From: Bacteroidota bacterium
GTDB taxonomy: Bacteria; Bacteroidota; Bacteroidia; Chitinophagales; Chitinophagaceae
Direction of reading: 5' to 3'
Assembly: GCA_023416995.1 (NCBI GenBank)
Contig: JAEZGI010000001.1
Location: 8,270-72,269 of the forward strand
Length of the DNA stretch: 64,000 bases
Shown: positions 1-8,732 of the stretch, piece by piece
How positions within the stretch are numbered: the first letter of the stretch is position 1
Layout of the letters: each line of letters opens with the position of its first letter
Notes under the pieces: generated by a model
Databases searched by the model: none
What the model was told of the DNA's origin: nothing
The model's input: the letters and a program-made list of their open reading frames with translations, nothing else
Made by a program: the position numbers and the translations under genes

Positions 1-420
1 AACGCTGTTGGTTTTACTGCTGGCGGACGTAAGGAAGCTGAGACATTTTTTAAAGAAACCGGTGAAGCCATAAGGGCAATTGACACCGCATTCAGCAATC
101 GTAGTGGTGCCGGACGCGCGGGTTTACACAGCGATCACGAACCATTTATGTTACAGGGTATTCCCACGGCCAGTTCTACTGGTTCTTTGAGTGGCGATAT
201 CGGCCGTTGTTATCATGCTGATTGTGATGCAATGGATATCATTGAAAAGAAGTGGATGGTTAACCAGGTTCGTTTCAGTACCATGATGATTTACGCAATG
301 GGCAACGCAGCCAGCCTGCCGGCACAACATTTAAGTGATGAACAAACAAAACAATTTCTGACAGATAATAATCTGAAGGAGGCGTTAACGATAGCGGGAG
401 ACTGGAGATGGAAAGACTAG
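1..420 (+). CDS. M28-family zinc peptidase, C-terminal part
   Basis: This is the last 139 codons of a gene that begins before the window; the frame is open from base 1 to the TAG at 418-420. The visible part resembles the end of M28 aminopeptidases (carboxypeptidase Q-like). The segment HSDHEPFMLQGIP and the following GDIGRCYHADCDAMD fit the late metal-binding and substrate-loop region of the family, where the last zinc-ligand histidine lies in a YH-D context. These enzymes are usually secreted and hydrolyse N-terminal residues of peptides. The N-terminal signal peptide and the first zinc ligands cannot be seen. Family assignment is fairly secure; substrate is unknown. Confidence 0.75.
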   Translation, partial: NAVGFTAGGRKEAETFFKETGEAIRAIDTAFSNRSGAGRAGLHSDHEPFMLQGIPTASSTGSLSGDIGRCYHADCDAMDIIEKKWMVNQVRFSTMMIYAMGNAASLPAQHLSDEQTKQFLTDNNLKEALTIAGDWRWKD

Positions 421-434
421 ATCTGCTGCAACGA

Positions 435-488
435 TATAATAGAAAAATGGCTGACCAGGTTTAACCGGTCAGCCATTTTTCTATTATA
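435..488. terminator. Bidirectional intrinsic terminator
   Basis: A perfect 22-bp inverted repeat (435-456 and 467-488) with a 10-nt loop lies between two convergent genes. The stem core GGTCAGCC is GC-rich and is flanked by A-rich sequence on one side and T-rich sequence on the other, so it can act as a terminator in both directions. Confidence 0.85.
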
Positions 489-499
489 AAGAACATGTG

Positions 500-3400
500 T
501 TAAAAATCTACACCCATACCAAAATATAGCAATGGCTTGCCACGGAAGAAACCATTCATTTCCCAGGCTACATCCAATTTAAGGAAATAACCCAGCAAGG
601 TACTGCGTGCTCCAAATCCATAGCCACCAACCAGCGGTCCTACACCACCAGCCTTCAATTTCACTAACACAGTGCCATCATTGTTGGGATAAGTCACCGA
701 AGGACGTTTTATATTACCAACCTCCCCGGCCCATGCGGATCCAAGATCAATAAACTGCACCAACTGGAAGTTTCTTAAGAATGCATTGTTAATTGGCTTG
801 TTGAACAAGGTAGCGAAAACAGGTAATCTGAATTCACTGTTCAGCACCAGGGCATTGTTACCATTGGCAACGTTTTGTCTGAAACCGCGCATGTTTACTG
901 CGAGTGATTGATAAGCGTAGTCATTATCTGTTGGTCTTGGATCCTGGTTGTATTTAGGGAACATCCATCCATCTATACCACCGAGATAATAAATGATTTT
1001 CTGATTGCCCCATGAGAAGTCAGCCGCGGCACGACCGGCCCAGATGAAATTGCGGAATATCTGGTGGTAATATCTGCCATCGAAACCAACATTAAATGTA
1101 AATCGACCCGGTTTCAGTAAACCTGGTGACGGTTTATTGATCTGCGCATTTACATCTGCGAAGATCTTATAACGCAATCCATGCCAGATATTAGTTGCCT
1201 TCATTAACGTGTTGTCATACACATATTCCAGGCGTGATACCGCAAATGTTTGTTTGTTCAGGGTTGGTGCCTTCAAGGTACTTGAGTCGAAGTTGGTACC
1301 ACGCACAACCACTTTGTCGGTACGTATACCCGCTGATAAACGGAGACTCCGTACGCGATCGAATGGGTAACGAATAACACCCTGGTATAAGTTGCTGAAT
1401 TGTTTTGCTTCGAACTGTTGTGTGGTTCCATTGATGCCTGCTACGCCGCCGATTTCTGTTTTGCGATAATATACCAATGAATAATCAAGGCGATGTTTAA
1501 GATAATCAACACGTCCGAACCATTCGCCGCCTCCATCAAATAATGATTGATTTACCGGCACAAACACACTTCCTCCTCCTGTACCAATGCTTGCACCCGT
1601 GCCGAGGCCACTGATCAACGGCAGGCGAATGGCACCGGTGAAACGAATGTCTTCAAACAAATCAAATACAGAAGCTTTAAGCATGCCATTAAATGCGCCG
1701 CCACTTTGAAGTACTACTGGTAATGAGCCGGTATAAGGTTCGTAACGATTAATAAGAATGTCGTTGTTGAAGGATCCGGAGAAATTGTCCGCTGAAAATT
1801 TAAGCTTGTAATCAAACAGCTTTGCCTTACGCAATACAGCTCCTCCCGCAGGTTCAGTGAGTTCTGGAACAACCTCGGCAGGGCGTGCAGTGTCATTTGC
1901 GTCCCTGTCAAATTCCGTTTCGAAGGCATTGCGGTTTCTTTCGGAAGTGTCGGCAGGCTGGCGTTCTGTTTCAAATGCGCGGCCCCCGGCCATAATCTCT
2001 TCTGTGATTGTCCGTTTGCGGTACTCGGTAGGTTTTGGATTGATGTTCCTCCGTCGCAGCGTGGTCTCATCTACCTTTAACTTGTACAAAAACTTCAGGT
2101 TACCCTGCTGGCGTGTTTCACTTACCATGCCGGCATCACCTGCAGATTTTGTTTCCAGCAATGCGCTCTGGTAGTTGGTTATCGGGAACACGTAAGCTGA
2201 GTCGTTTGTCACTGAAAATGAGAACACCGAGTCGGGTGCATTTTTACCGAACACCTGCAATGTTGAATCCAGCTCACGTGGATCAGGATTGCGCAGCACC
2301 TGGTCGCCTACGAGGTATACCGTGTCGAGCCCTGCACGTCGGGTAGAGAAGAACCCCGCAAACCGGTTTGCAACACCAAAATCGTCACTGATAAAAGTGA
2401 AGTGGGTGGTGTTATATTGAACCGGGTAACGAGCGGTACCATAAGCCATGTTGGTGAGTTGTGAGATCTGGCGGAACTCACTACGGTTCCAGTTGTCAAC
2501 AAGGAAGATATTGTACCTGTTGGTAGGAACCGCTGTATCTCCCCCGCGAATATTTCCGTTCGGACGGTTAGATGAAAACAGTATGCCTGTCCGGCTGGGG
2601 AAAGCAACAAAAGATGGATCCAGATCCGCGTAGGAATCATTTGTGATCTGATCAATGGTTCCTTTGTCAATCTTATATATGAATATGTCTGACTGGCCCT
2701 TGCGCACCGCACTCATCAATAATGTATTATTGTCGAGCATGTACTTCATATCCTGCACCTGTTCAAAATCGGGTATCACCTGGTTTTTAACAGGACGGTA
2801 GTTGCGGACCACATCATAGGTGAACAAGCGGATTTTTCCTTCCGACCAATATATCACAGAAAGCAACTGACCTTTCGGATCCCAGGCCATGAGCGGATAG
2901 TTGGGATTTACCTTGTTATCGTTCACGCGCACACCCGTTCTCAACAGTACCTTACGATCGACACCGTTTACGTGAAGTACTACACAGTATTGTCCTTTGA
3001 TGTATTCAACAACAGCATAAGTATTACTTCTTGGCAATGGCTGGGGCGTGAAGCGGATATAATCACGGTTTTTGGTGACCTCCTCCACGATCGATACAGT
3101 GCCTTTTGGAATATCGCGACGACCGCGGATATCAGTATAATATTTCTCCTCGGTCTCTACCATGAAATCCTGCACCAGTGCCTTGAATTTTTTCTTGGCG
3201 ATGCGATTAGAGGCGCTGTTCAGATTCCGGTAAACACGCGCGAGATATAGAAAATAGGTAACGTTTTCCTTTTTGTATTTTTCCGCTATATAATTCCAGA
3301 AAGCATGACCTGCCAGATTGGGTTTATCGTATGCAAACTGGTAGAAGTTTTTATAACTGCCGGACAATAAAGCCGATTTCAGTTGATCGTCTAGTGCGGG

Positions 3401-3976
3401 TGACCAGTCTTCCGCAGCATATTCAACGTAGCCATCAACCAGCCATTTGGGTAAATCCAGCAGGGCCTGGTTAGTGGCAAATTCACCAAGATCATCGCCA
3501 AAAAGAATATTATCAACCAAAACCCTCGCTATGCCCTGGCGCACCTGGCGACGAAGATCAGAATGATCGCCATTGAAATAAACGATCATTTTGTTGTTGA
3601 CCAGTTTGGTAATACCACCGGTGGTTTGCCAATCGAGGTTGAGACCAATATTGGACTGCTCGAGTTCATTAAAATGATTGTAGATTACGATATTGGTACG
3701 GCGTTGGAGACCATATTCAACAAATTGTTCTATTTGGGGAAGTTCAGTTTCTGCGATTTGCGTAACGTAGTTGGCAATTGTTTGACCATTTTCATAGAAG
3801 TAAGTATTGAAATTTTCAGTCTGGTAATATTGCCATTTAAACTTTCGGAATTGGACCCGGTTTTTGCCGAATTCAACGGTGTTTACCTGGGCGAGTGAAT
3901 CAAATTTGAAACATAGGACGGCTAAAGCAAAAACAAATAAATTCTTCCCCTTTCCCATAAACTGTTGAAATTGCAT
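500..3976 (-). CDS. Outer-membrane protein: inactive peptidase-MA-like domain, TolB-type propeller, C-terminal barrel
   Basis: A protein of about 1158 residues. I place the start at the ATG at 3976; a second ATG at 3958 (MGKGKN) gives an equally good signal peptide. After the signal peptide, residues of about 35-290 resemble the peptidase-MA (gluzincin) fold, but the expected HExxH helix reads VRQGIAR, so it should be catalytically dead. About 340-560 contains WD40/TolB-like blades (for example DIFIYKIDKGTIDQITNDS). A charged linker follows, then from about 760 a D15/BamA-like strand-rich barrel ending in GMGVDF with the terminal Phe typical of outer-membrane barrels. This three-part architecture recurs in Bacteroidota, where it is usually annotated as TolB-like or translocation protein. 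The function is unknown; a surface or assembly role is inferred. Confidence 0.7.
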   Translation of the reverse strand: MQFQQFMGKGKNLFVFALAVLCFKFDSLAQVNTVEFGKNRVQFRKFKWQYYQTENFNTYFYENGQTIANYVTQIAETELPQIEQFVEYGLQRRTNIVIYNHFNELEQSNIGLNLDWQTTGGITKLVNNKMIVYFNGDHSDLRRQVRQGIARVLVDNILFGDDLGEFATNQALLDLPKWLVDGYVEYAAEDWSPALDDQLKSALLSGSYKNFYQFAYDKPNLAGHAFWNYIAEKYKKENVTYFLYLARVYRNLNSASNRIAKKKFKALVQDFMVETEEKYYTDIRGRRDIPKGTVSIVEEVTKNRDYIRFTPQPLPRSNTYAVVEYIKGQYCVVLHVNGVDRKVLLRTGVRVNDNKVNPNYPLMAWDPKGQLLSVIYWSEGKIRLFTYDVVRNYRPVKNQVIPDFEQVQDMKYMLDNNTLLMSAVRKGQSDIFIYKIDKGTIDQITNDSYADLDPSFVAFPSRTGILFSSNRPNGNIRGGDTAVPTNRYNIFLVDNWNRSEFRQISQLTNMAYGTARYPVQYNTTHFTFISDDFGVANRFAGFFSTRRAGLDTVYLVGDQVLRNPDPRELDSTLQVFGKNAPDSVFSFSVTNDSAYVFPITNYQSALLETKSAGDAGMVSETRQQGNLKFLYKLKVDETTLRRRNINPKPTEYRKRTITEEIMAGGRAFETERQPADTSERNRNAFETEFDRDANDTARPAEVVPELTEPAGGAVLRKAKLFDYKLKFSADNFSGSFNNDILINRYEPYTGSLPVVLQSGGAFNGMLKASVFDLFEDIRFTGAIRLPLISGLGTGASIGTGGGSVFVPVNQSLFDGGGEWFGRVDYLKHRLDYSLVYYRKTEIGGVAGINGTTQQFEAKQFSNLYQGVIRYPFDRVRSLRLSAGIRTDKVVVRGTNFDSSTLKAPTLNKQTFAVSRLEYVYDNTLMKATNIWHGLRYKIFADVNAQINKPSPGLLKPGRFTFNVGFDGRYYHQIFRNFIWAGRAAADFSWGNQKIIYYLGGIDGWMFPKYNQDPRPTDNDYAYQSLAVNMRGFRQNVANGNNALVLNSEFRLPVFATLFNKPINNAFLRNFQLVQFIDLGSAWAGEVGNIKRPSVTYPNNDGTVLVKLKAGGVGPLVGGYGFGARSTLLGYFLKLDVAWEMNGFFRGKPLLYFGMGVDF

Positions 3977-4059
3977 ATCCAATCTTTAAATGTTTTTAAA
4001 GTTATAACAATCCGGACGTCCGGTAAAATCTGAAATTTAGGTCAAAATAGGATACGAAT

Positions 4060-4698
4060 ATGCTGAGAGTGAAGCGCTTTACGTTCAATCCCGTACAGGA
4101 AAATACATACGTAGTTTACAGCGATAAGGGCGAGTGCGCCATTATTGATCCGGGCTGTTATTTTCCCGCCGAACGCAGTGAGTTGAAGGCGTTTATAGAC
4201 GAAGACGGACTCATTCCTAAATATTTGTTAAACACCCATTGTCACCTTGATCATGTATTTGGTAATAAATGGGTTAACGAAACCTGGGGGCTCGAATTGT
4301 TTACCCATCCGGGCGAAAAGATCGTACTCGACTTCGCACCTGCTTCAGGAAAAGCCTGGGGATTGCCGTTTGAGAATTACACTGGTCCGCTGCATCCCCT
4401 GGTAGCCGGCGACGAAGTTGAGCTGGGTGACGACCGGTTGAAGGTGCTTTTTATGCCCGGCCATTCGCCGGCACATATCGGATTTTACAACCAGGAAGGA
4501 AGCTTTATTATAAGTGGTGATGTTTTATTCCGGTTAAGCATCGGTCGCACAGATTTGCCCGGAGGCGATTATGACCAGTTGATCACAAGTATCCGTGAGC
4601 AGTTGCTGACTTTGCCTGATGATACGATTGTTTATAGCGGGCATGGTGACGACACAACGGTGGGTGCAGAAAGAAAAGAGAACCCTTTTCTGAAATGA
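4060..4698 (+). CDS. MBL-fold metallo-hydrolase (glyoxalase II-like)
   Basis: This is a 212-residue single-domain metallo-beta-lactamase-fold hydrolase. The HxHxDH zinc motif is seen as HCHLDH at residues 60-65, followed by GHSPAHIGFY (third His), SGDVLF (bridging Asp) and SGHGDDTT (last His). Length and motif spacing fit the YcbL/glyoxalase II-like group that hydrolyses thioesters such as S-lactoylglutathione or related substrates. There is no signal peptide, so it should be cytoplasmic. It is divergent from the outer-membrane protein gene, with about 83 bp between starts. The exact substrate cannot be read from sequence; Bacteroidota often lack glutathione. Confidence 0.85.
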   Translation: MLRVKRFTFNPVQENTYVVYSDKGECAIIDPGCYFPAERSELKAFIDEDGLIPKYLLNTHCHLDHVFGNKWVNETWGLELFTHPGEKIVLDFAPASGKAWGLPFENYTGPLHPLVAGDEVELGDDRLKVLFMPGHSPAHIGFYNQEGSFIISGDVLFRLSIGRTDLPGGDYDQLITSIREQLLTLPDDTIVYSGHGDDTTVGAERKENPFLK

Positions 4699-4814
4699 CG
4701 CATCTGCTTATCTGCCTGACACACTTCTTTTGCAGTTTGAGTAAGAAAATTGACAGTTCGATAAGCCTTTTCGCCATTTCGATCAATCCACGATGATCTT
4801 CGTAGATAATGCGC

Positions 4815-4822
4815 TATTTTTG
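4815..4822 (+). promoter_or_regulatory. -7 box of the S41 peptidase gene
   Basis: TATTTTTG matches the Bacteroidota -7 consensus TAnnTTTG and ends only 4 nt before the ATG at 4827. No TTG is found at the ideal -33 position. Transcription would start at or next to the start codon. Confidence 0.45.
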
Positions 4823-4826
4823 AAGC

Positions 4827-5888
4827 ATGGCTAAGATATTGTTTATCCTCGGTTTTTGCATCACCTCGATTCCAACAACCGGCTTTGCTCAACTTACGGA
4901 TGCCGACCGAAAGGAAGTAATCTCCATTTTCTCGGAGAAATTAAACGATAAGTATGTGTTCCCGGAGATAGCTGTGCAGGTGAGCAGGCAATTAAAGAAA
5001 AATCTGGAGGCCGGTATTTATGATACGATAACTTCTAAGTCTGTTTATGCGCAGATTCTAACGCGCGATATAAGAACCATCTCAAATGATCTGCATCTTA
5101 AAATAACTCATGACGAGAAAGTTATTAAAAAGCCTGATTCCGCGATAACTCCTCCAGTGGACACCTTCAAGTCTGCCGCGGTATTTTTCCCTTTTGAAAA
5201 ACTGGTACGCGAAAACAACTTCGGGATCAAGAGTAAAACTATTCTTGAAGGGAATATCGGCTATATTGAAATTCCATTGTTTGGGCCAATTGACTTCTGT
5301 GCGGATACAATCGTTGCTGCTATGCAGTTTGTTGCAGAAACAGATGCATTGATATTTGATTTACGTAGTTGCAGGGGAGCCCTTGATGAGCATACCGTGC
5401 TTTTCTTTCTTAGCTACTTTTTTAAGGAACCGGTGCACTTATCCGATTTTTTGATACAGGAAGAGCAATCTGTAAGACAGAACTGGACCTATGCCTGGGT
5501 ACCTGGTAAACGTTATATTGATAAAGCCGTGTATGTGCTGACCAGCAACAGAACCTATTCGGGCGGTGAAGCATTCGCCTATGATCTTCAACAATTTAAA
5601 AAAGCAATGGTGGTAGGTGATACAACCAGGGGAGGTGCGCATCCAACAGAATTTGTACGCCTGAATCAAAGTTTTGCCTGCGGTATTCCTTATGCACGGC
5701 CAGTGAATATGGTTTCAAAAACCAATTGGGAGCATGTAGGGGTTAAACCGGATATCAACATTCATCCTGACCGGGTCATAACCGAAGCTCATGTCACAGC
5801 CGTGCGATCGTTGTTGGCAAAGGTTTCAGAGAGTGCTGACCGGTTAAAACTTGAGAAACTTCTAACCAGGCTGGAAACGGCCAGGTAG
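4827..5888 (+). CDS. S41-family peptidase (IRBP/tail-specific protease type), secreted
   Basis: 353 residues with a signal peptide (about 1-21, ending GFAQ). Residues 22-110 resemble the helical N-terminal domain found in interphotoreceptor-retinoid-binding-like S41 peptidases. Residues of about 140-330 form the S41 core, with IGYIEIPLFGP, ALIFDLRSCRGA and the nucleophile region TYSGGEAFAYDL (Ser245). The later TTRGGAHP and GVKPDINIHPD segments are typical of the family. There is no PDZ domain. It probably cleaves or binds peptides in the periplasm. It lies 128 bp after the MBL gene and 45 bp before apbE, on the same strand, but apbE has its own promoter. Substrate unknown. Confidence 0.85.
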   Translation: MAKILFILGFCITSIPTTGFAQLTDADRKEVISIFSEKLNDKYVFPEIAVQVSRQLKKNLEAGIYDTITSKSVYAQILTRDIRTISNDLHLKITHDEKVIKKPDSAITPPVDTFKSAAVFFPFEKLVRENNFGIKSKTILEGNIGYIEIPLFGPIDFCADTIVAAMQFVAETDALIFDLRSCRGALDEHTVLFFLSYFFKEPVHLSDFLIQEEQSVRQNWTYAWVPGKRYIDKAVYVLTSNRTYSGGEAFAYDLQQFKKAMVVGDTTRGGAHPTEFVRLNQSFACGIPYARPVNMVSKTNWEHVGVKPDINIHPDRVITEAHVTAVRSLLAKVSESADRLKLEKLLTRLETAR

Positions 5889-5900
5889 CTGTCAGGCAAC

Positions 5901-5930
5901 TTGGTAAGTTAAGCTTCATGGCTACATTTG
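5901..5930 (+). promoter_or_regulatory. Promoter of apbE
   Basis: TTG at 5901-5903, a 19-nt spacer, then TACATTTG at 5923-5930 match the Bacteroidota sigma-A consensus (TTG-N19-TAnnTTTG) exactly. The -7 box ends 3 nt before the ATG at 5934, which implies a very short or absent leader. Confidence 0.65.
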
Positions 5931-5933
5931 CAG

Positions 5934-6935
5934 ATGCGGTTTTTAGTTCTGTTACTATCGTTACACTGCTTTGCTGATTCTTCTGCCCAAACGCTACGGA
6001 AGCGCACCCTACTATTGATGGGTGCCCGTTTTGATATCACGATCGTTGCTAAGGATTCACTCACGGCAGAACAACATATAGACACCTGTATAGCGGAGAT
6101 CAAAAGGATCGAATATCTTATATCTGATTGGATCGATACAACGCAAATCGGACGTGTTAATAAAAATGCCGGCATACAACCTGTATGGGTAACCGAAGAA
6201 GTTATACGACTTGCCTTGCGTGCAAAATGGTTATCAGAAATTACCAACGGGGCTTTTGATATCAGCTTTGCAGCTATGGAAAAAATCTGGTTTTTTGATG
6301 GAAGCATGACAGAGATGCCATCTAAACAAGCGGTGGTTTCTGCCCGGGAAAAGGTCGGTTATCAAAATATAATTATTGATACCGCCAGGTCCACTATCTT
6401 TCTAAAACAACCGGGTATGAAGATCGGGTTTGGTGCATTGGGTGAAGGTTATGCGGCTGACCGTTGCAAAGAGATCATGATGCAAAAAGGGGTTGTAGCA
6501 GGCATCGTAAACGGGTCGGGCGATATGAATACCTGGGGTACTCAGCCGGATGGATCTCCCTGGAACATTGGAATCACCAGTCCATTTCAGCGGAATAAAC
6601 TTTATGCTGTTGTGCCGCTGAAAGAAGGCGCTGTGGTTACTTCAGGCAGTTACGAAAAATATGCTGAGTTCAATGGTAAACGTTATTCGCATATCATCAA
6701 TCCTGCAACGGGTTATCCGGCTACGGGGCTTACGAGTGTAACTGTGTTCGGGCCATCGGCAGAACTGGCCAATGGATTCAGTACTTCGATGATGGTGCTT
6801 GGACGAAGGAAGGGGATGAGATTATTGAAACGGTTTCCTGCATACAGTTGTATCATGATCACCGATAAAAGAAAGTTTTATTACTCAAATAATCTTGATC
6901 TTTCGCGTTATAAAAAAATTGTTGCAACAAACTAA
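5934..6935 (+). CDS. apbE: FAD:protein FMN transferase (ApbE)
   Basis: 333 residues from the ATG at 5934 (a TTG six bases upstream lies inside the -7 box). A signal peptide ending DSSAQ precedes the mature enzyme. Family motifs are clear: SDW with VNKNAG near the FAD site, FGALGEGYAAD, NGSGDMNTWG, and TSGSYEKY with SHIINPATGYP, which bind FAD and Mg2+. ApbE moves FMN from FAD onto Thr/Ser of periplasmic proteins through a phosphoester bond. Its likely client is encoded nearby on the other strand: the DUF2271 protein at 11704-12180, next to a PepSY-flavodoxin reductase. No lipobox Cys is present. Confidence 0.92.
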   Translation: MRFLVLLLSLHCFADSSAQTLRKRTLLLMGARFDITIVAKDSLTAEQHIDTCIAEIKRIEYLISDWIDTTQIGRVNKNAGIQPVWVTEEVIRLALRAKWLSEITNGAFDISFAAMEKIWFFDGSMTEMPSKQAVVSAREKVGYQNIIIDTARSTIFLKQPGMKIGFGALGEGYAADRCKEIMMQKGVVAGIVNGSGDMNTWGTQPDGSPWNIGITSPFQRNKLYAVVPLKEGAVVTSGSYEKYAEFNGKRYSHIINPATGYPATGLTSVTVFGPSAELANGFSTSMMVLGRRKGMRLLKRFPAYSCIMITDKRKFYYSNNLDLSRYKKIVATN

Positions 6936-7076
6936 ACCACTTGAATCGCCTGTGTCTGAAGCAGTCAATTCCCGTGCTGAGCAGCTCATGCCATGTGTCA
7001 GAACAGGCGGTCAGCATTCTTATACAGGTTTAATCACTCAGTCTATATAATCGTTAGTGAATTAGAAGGCGAAAGG

Positions 7077-7100
7077 CTTACAGTATCTGGTGACTGTAAG
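7077..7100. terminator. Hairpin after the ATPase gene
   Basis: A perfect 8-bp inverted repeat (CTTACAGT / ACTGTAAG) with an 8-nt loop lies 28 bp past the stop of the minus-strand ATPase gene and 142 bp past the apbE stop. No T-run follows on either strand, so a terminator role is only likely. Confidence 0.35.
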
Positions 7101-7127
7101 ATCCGGAAAAGTGATCTGTTTGAATCT

Positions 7128-8564
7128 TTACTTGAATAAAGTTCCCACTGTTATTTGGCTTTGCACTAAACGTTTTGAATATTCATTTTTTGTTACACCA
7201 TATGTGGTGATCATTGTGAAGTGAAGGGTTTTTTTAGTTTTTGTTCTTTCCTGAAACACAGCTAATTTTTGTTCAAGTTCTTTTGCATAGCTTTTGTTGA
7301 TGGAAAATTGATTCGTAGAAAACTTCATTTCACAAATGTTGATTATTTCATCCTTTCGATCAACCAATAAGTCGATCTGTGCTCCCGGCTCTTTAGATCC
7401 TTTGGTAGGTACAAACCGCCATACGGAAGCCTCTGCATAAGAGAGTGGGCCCAGCGCCAGCTTGATTTGTTCAATGTGTTTAAAACAAAGTGCTTCGAAA
7501 GCGTAACCACTCCAGCTTCTATACGACGGGCTGTCACTTAACGACATCCAGGTTCCGCTACCGGTTGCTCTTCTTTTATCAATGAATTTCAAATAAAATA
7601 GGGAATATTCATCCGTGAGTTTGAAAAGTGCGTCGTTGGCTGTTTTTGCAAACGGTATGTATGATGTGATAAACCCGGACTCTTCCAGTTCAGATAAGAC
7701 TTTCGTTATCGTGCCCCCTGTCGAAATCCTGGTAGCCTTTATGATTTCATTACGGGAAAATCCTTTGGACACTTTTGATAATGCTCTGATTACCGCTTCA
7801 TGGTGCGTTGAATTGTCAAATAAGGCGCTATACAAGTTGTGGAATTCGCGTTTCATCGGGGCTTGACTTCCAAAAAACAGACGATCAATTGCCTGCGCAG
7901 CGCTTTCCCCCTTTCCAATTAATTTTAAGTAGTAAGGGATGCCTCCAAGTGCCATGTAGATCTGAAGCAACTGGTAGTTGTTCAATTTTATATCACGGCT
8001 TGCCAAATAAGCTGCCGTCTCTTTCAAAGTAAACGGTAATAGTCTCAAATGCAGCGTCACCCTATTATGCAGGCCGCCTTTGTTGTTCAACACATTGTTT
8101 AACATCCATGATGCCGCTGAGCCACAAATTACAACAGTTAAATTGAAATGTTTTGAGGCCCAGCTATTCCAGAAATGGTCGAAGGCACGTAGGAAGTTAG
8201 ACTTCTGTGTGTGTATCCATGGAAATTCATCAAAAAACACAACAACTCTTTGCGACGTAATCTTTGGTTCTAAAAAACTTCTGAGTGTTTGAAAGGCTGC
8301 TACCCAATTCGGGGGAATGGCCAAATCAACAGGGCTCTTCATCCATTCCTTTAGCGCAAAACTAAAGTTTAGCAATTGTTCCTTCATCGAAGCACCATTT
8401 AATCCAGAGTATTCGAAAGAGAGATGAGCGCTAAAGATTGTGCGGACCAGAAACGTTTTCCCAACTCGTCGACGTCCATAAACCGCGATAAGTTCGGCGC
8501 TTTTAGAATGTAACGCCTCGTTCAGCCGTCTTATTTCTGCTTCCCGCCCGACCAGTTGTTCCAT
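7128..8564 (-). CDS. AAA-type ATPase with winged-helix and PD-(D/E)XK (DUF234) domain
   Basis: 478 residues. The N-terminal P-loop ATPase has Walker A GRRRVGKT (30-37), Walker B VVVFFDEF (107-114) and an arginine- or sensor-like ICGSAASW segment. A winged-helix region follows at about 255-310 (KGFSRNEIIKATRIS). The C-terminal part (about 345-478) is DUF234-like and shows a nuclease-type set: E near 355, D398 in QIDLLVD, and E412-x-K414 in CEMKFS, the PD-(D/E)XK signature. The architecture fits the COG1672 ATPases common in archaea and Bacteroidota, often present in many copies; their role is unknown. The gene stands alone, with a palindrome over its promoter and three hairpin repeats upstream. 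DNA binding is inferred. Confidence 0.85.
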   Translation of the reverse strand: MEQLVGREAEIRRLNEALHSKSAELIAVYGRRRVGKTFLVRTIFSAHLSFEYSGLNGASMKEQLLNFSFALKEWMKSPVDLAIPPNWVAAFQTLRSFLEPKITSQRVVVFFDEFPWIHTQKSNFLRAFDHFWNSWASKHFNLTVVICGSAASWMLNNVLNNKGGLHNRVTLHLRLLPFTLKETAAYLASRDIKLNNYQLLQIYMALGGIPYYLKLIGKGESAAQAIDRLFFGSQAPMKREFHNLYSALFDNSTHHEAVIRALSKVSKGFSRNEIIKATRISTGGTITKVLSELEESGFITSYIPFAKTANDALFKLTDEYSLFYLKFIDKRRATGSGTWMSLSDSPSYRSWSGYAFEALCFKHIEQIKLALGPLSYAEASVWRFVPTKGSKEPGAQIDLLVDRKDEIINICEMKFSTNQFSINKSYAKELEQKLAVFQERTKTKKTLHFTMITTYGVTKNEYSKRLVQSQITVGTLFK

Positions 8565-8565
8565 A

Positions 8566-8588
8566 CTTAAGTATTAATACCTAAGATA
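8566..8588 (-). promoter_or_regulatory. Palindromic promoter region of the ATPase gene
   Basis: Positions 8566-8585 form a 20-nt palindrome with one mismatched pair, centred on GTATTAATAC and ending 2 nt upstream of the ATG. Overlapping it, the minus strand reads TATCTTAG (8588-8581), close to the TAnnTTTG -7 box. This placement suits an operator for autoregulation; that is inference. Confidence 0.4.
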
Positions 8589-8591
8589 GTT

Positions 8592-8629
8592 ATTTTGGCT
8601 GAGTTTAGAATTATAAACTCAGCCAAAAT
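8592..8629. repeat. Hairpin repeat 1 upstream of the ATPase gene
   Basis: A perfect 16-bp inverted repeat (8592-8607 and 8614-8629) with a 6-nt loop, containing the conserved core TTTTGGCTGAGT / ACTCAGCCAAAA. An oligo-T run follows on the plus strand. It occupies the region just upstream of the ATPase -7 box. Confidence 0.9.
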
Positions 8630-8651
8630 TAGTTTTTTGGAGCACTATCAT

Positions 8652-8718
8652 GGTCAGTTGCCATTACTTCTTTTGGCTGACTATATTGTTGTATACTTAG
8701 CCAAAAAAAAGTTTTTTT
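8652..8718. repeat. Hairpin repeat 2 with conserved flank
   Basis: A 19-nt leader (GGTCAGTTGCCATTACTTC, 8652-8670) is followed by an inverted repeat (8671-8685 and 8692-8706, one mismatch and one G-T pair) and a T-run at 8712-8719. The core TTTTGGCTGA is shared with repeats 1 and 3. Confidence 0.85.
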
Positions 8719-8732
8719 TAGGCGAATAAAAG

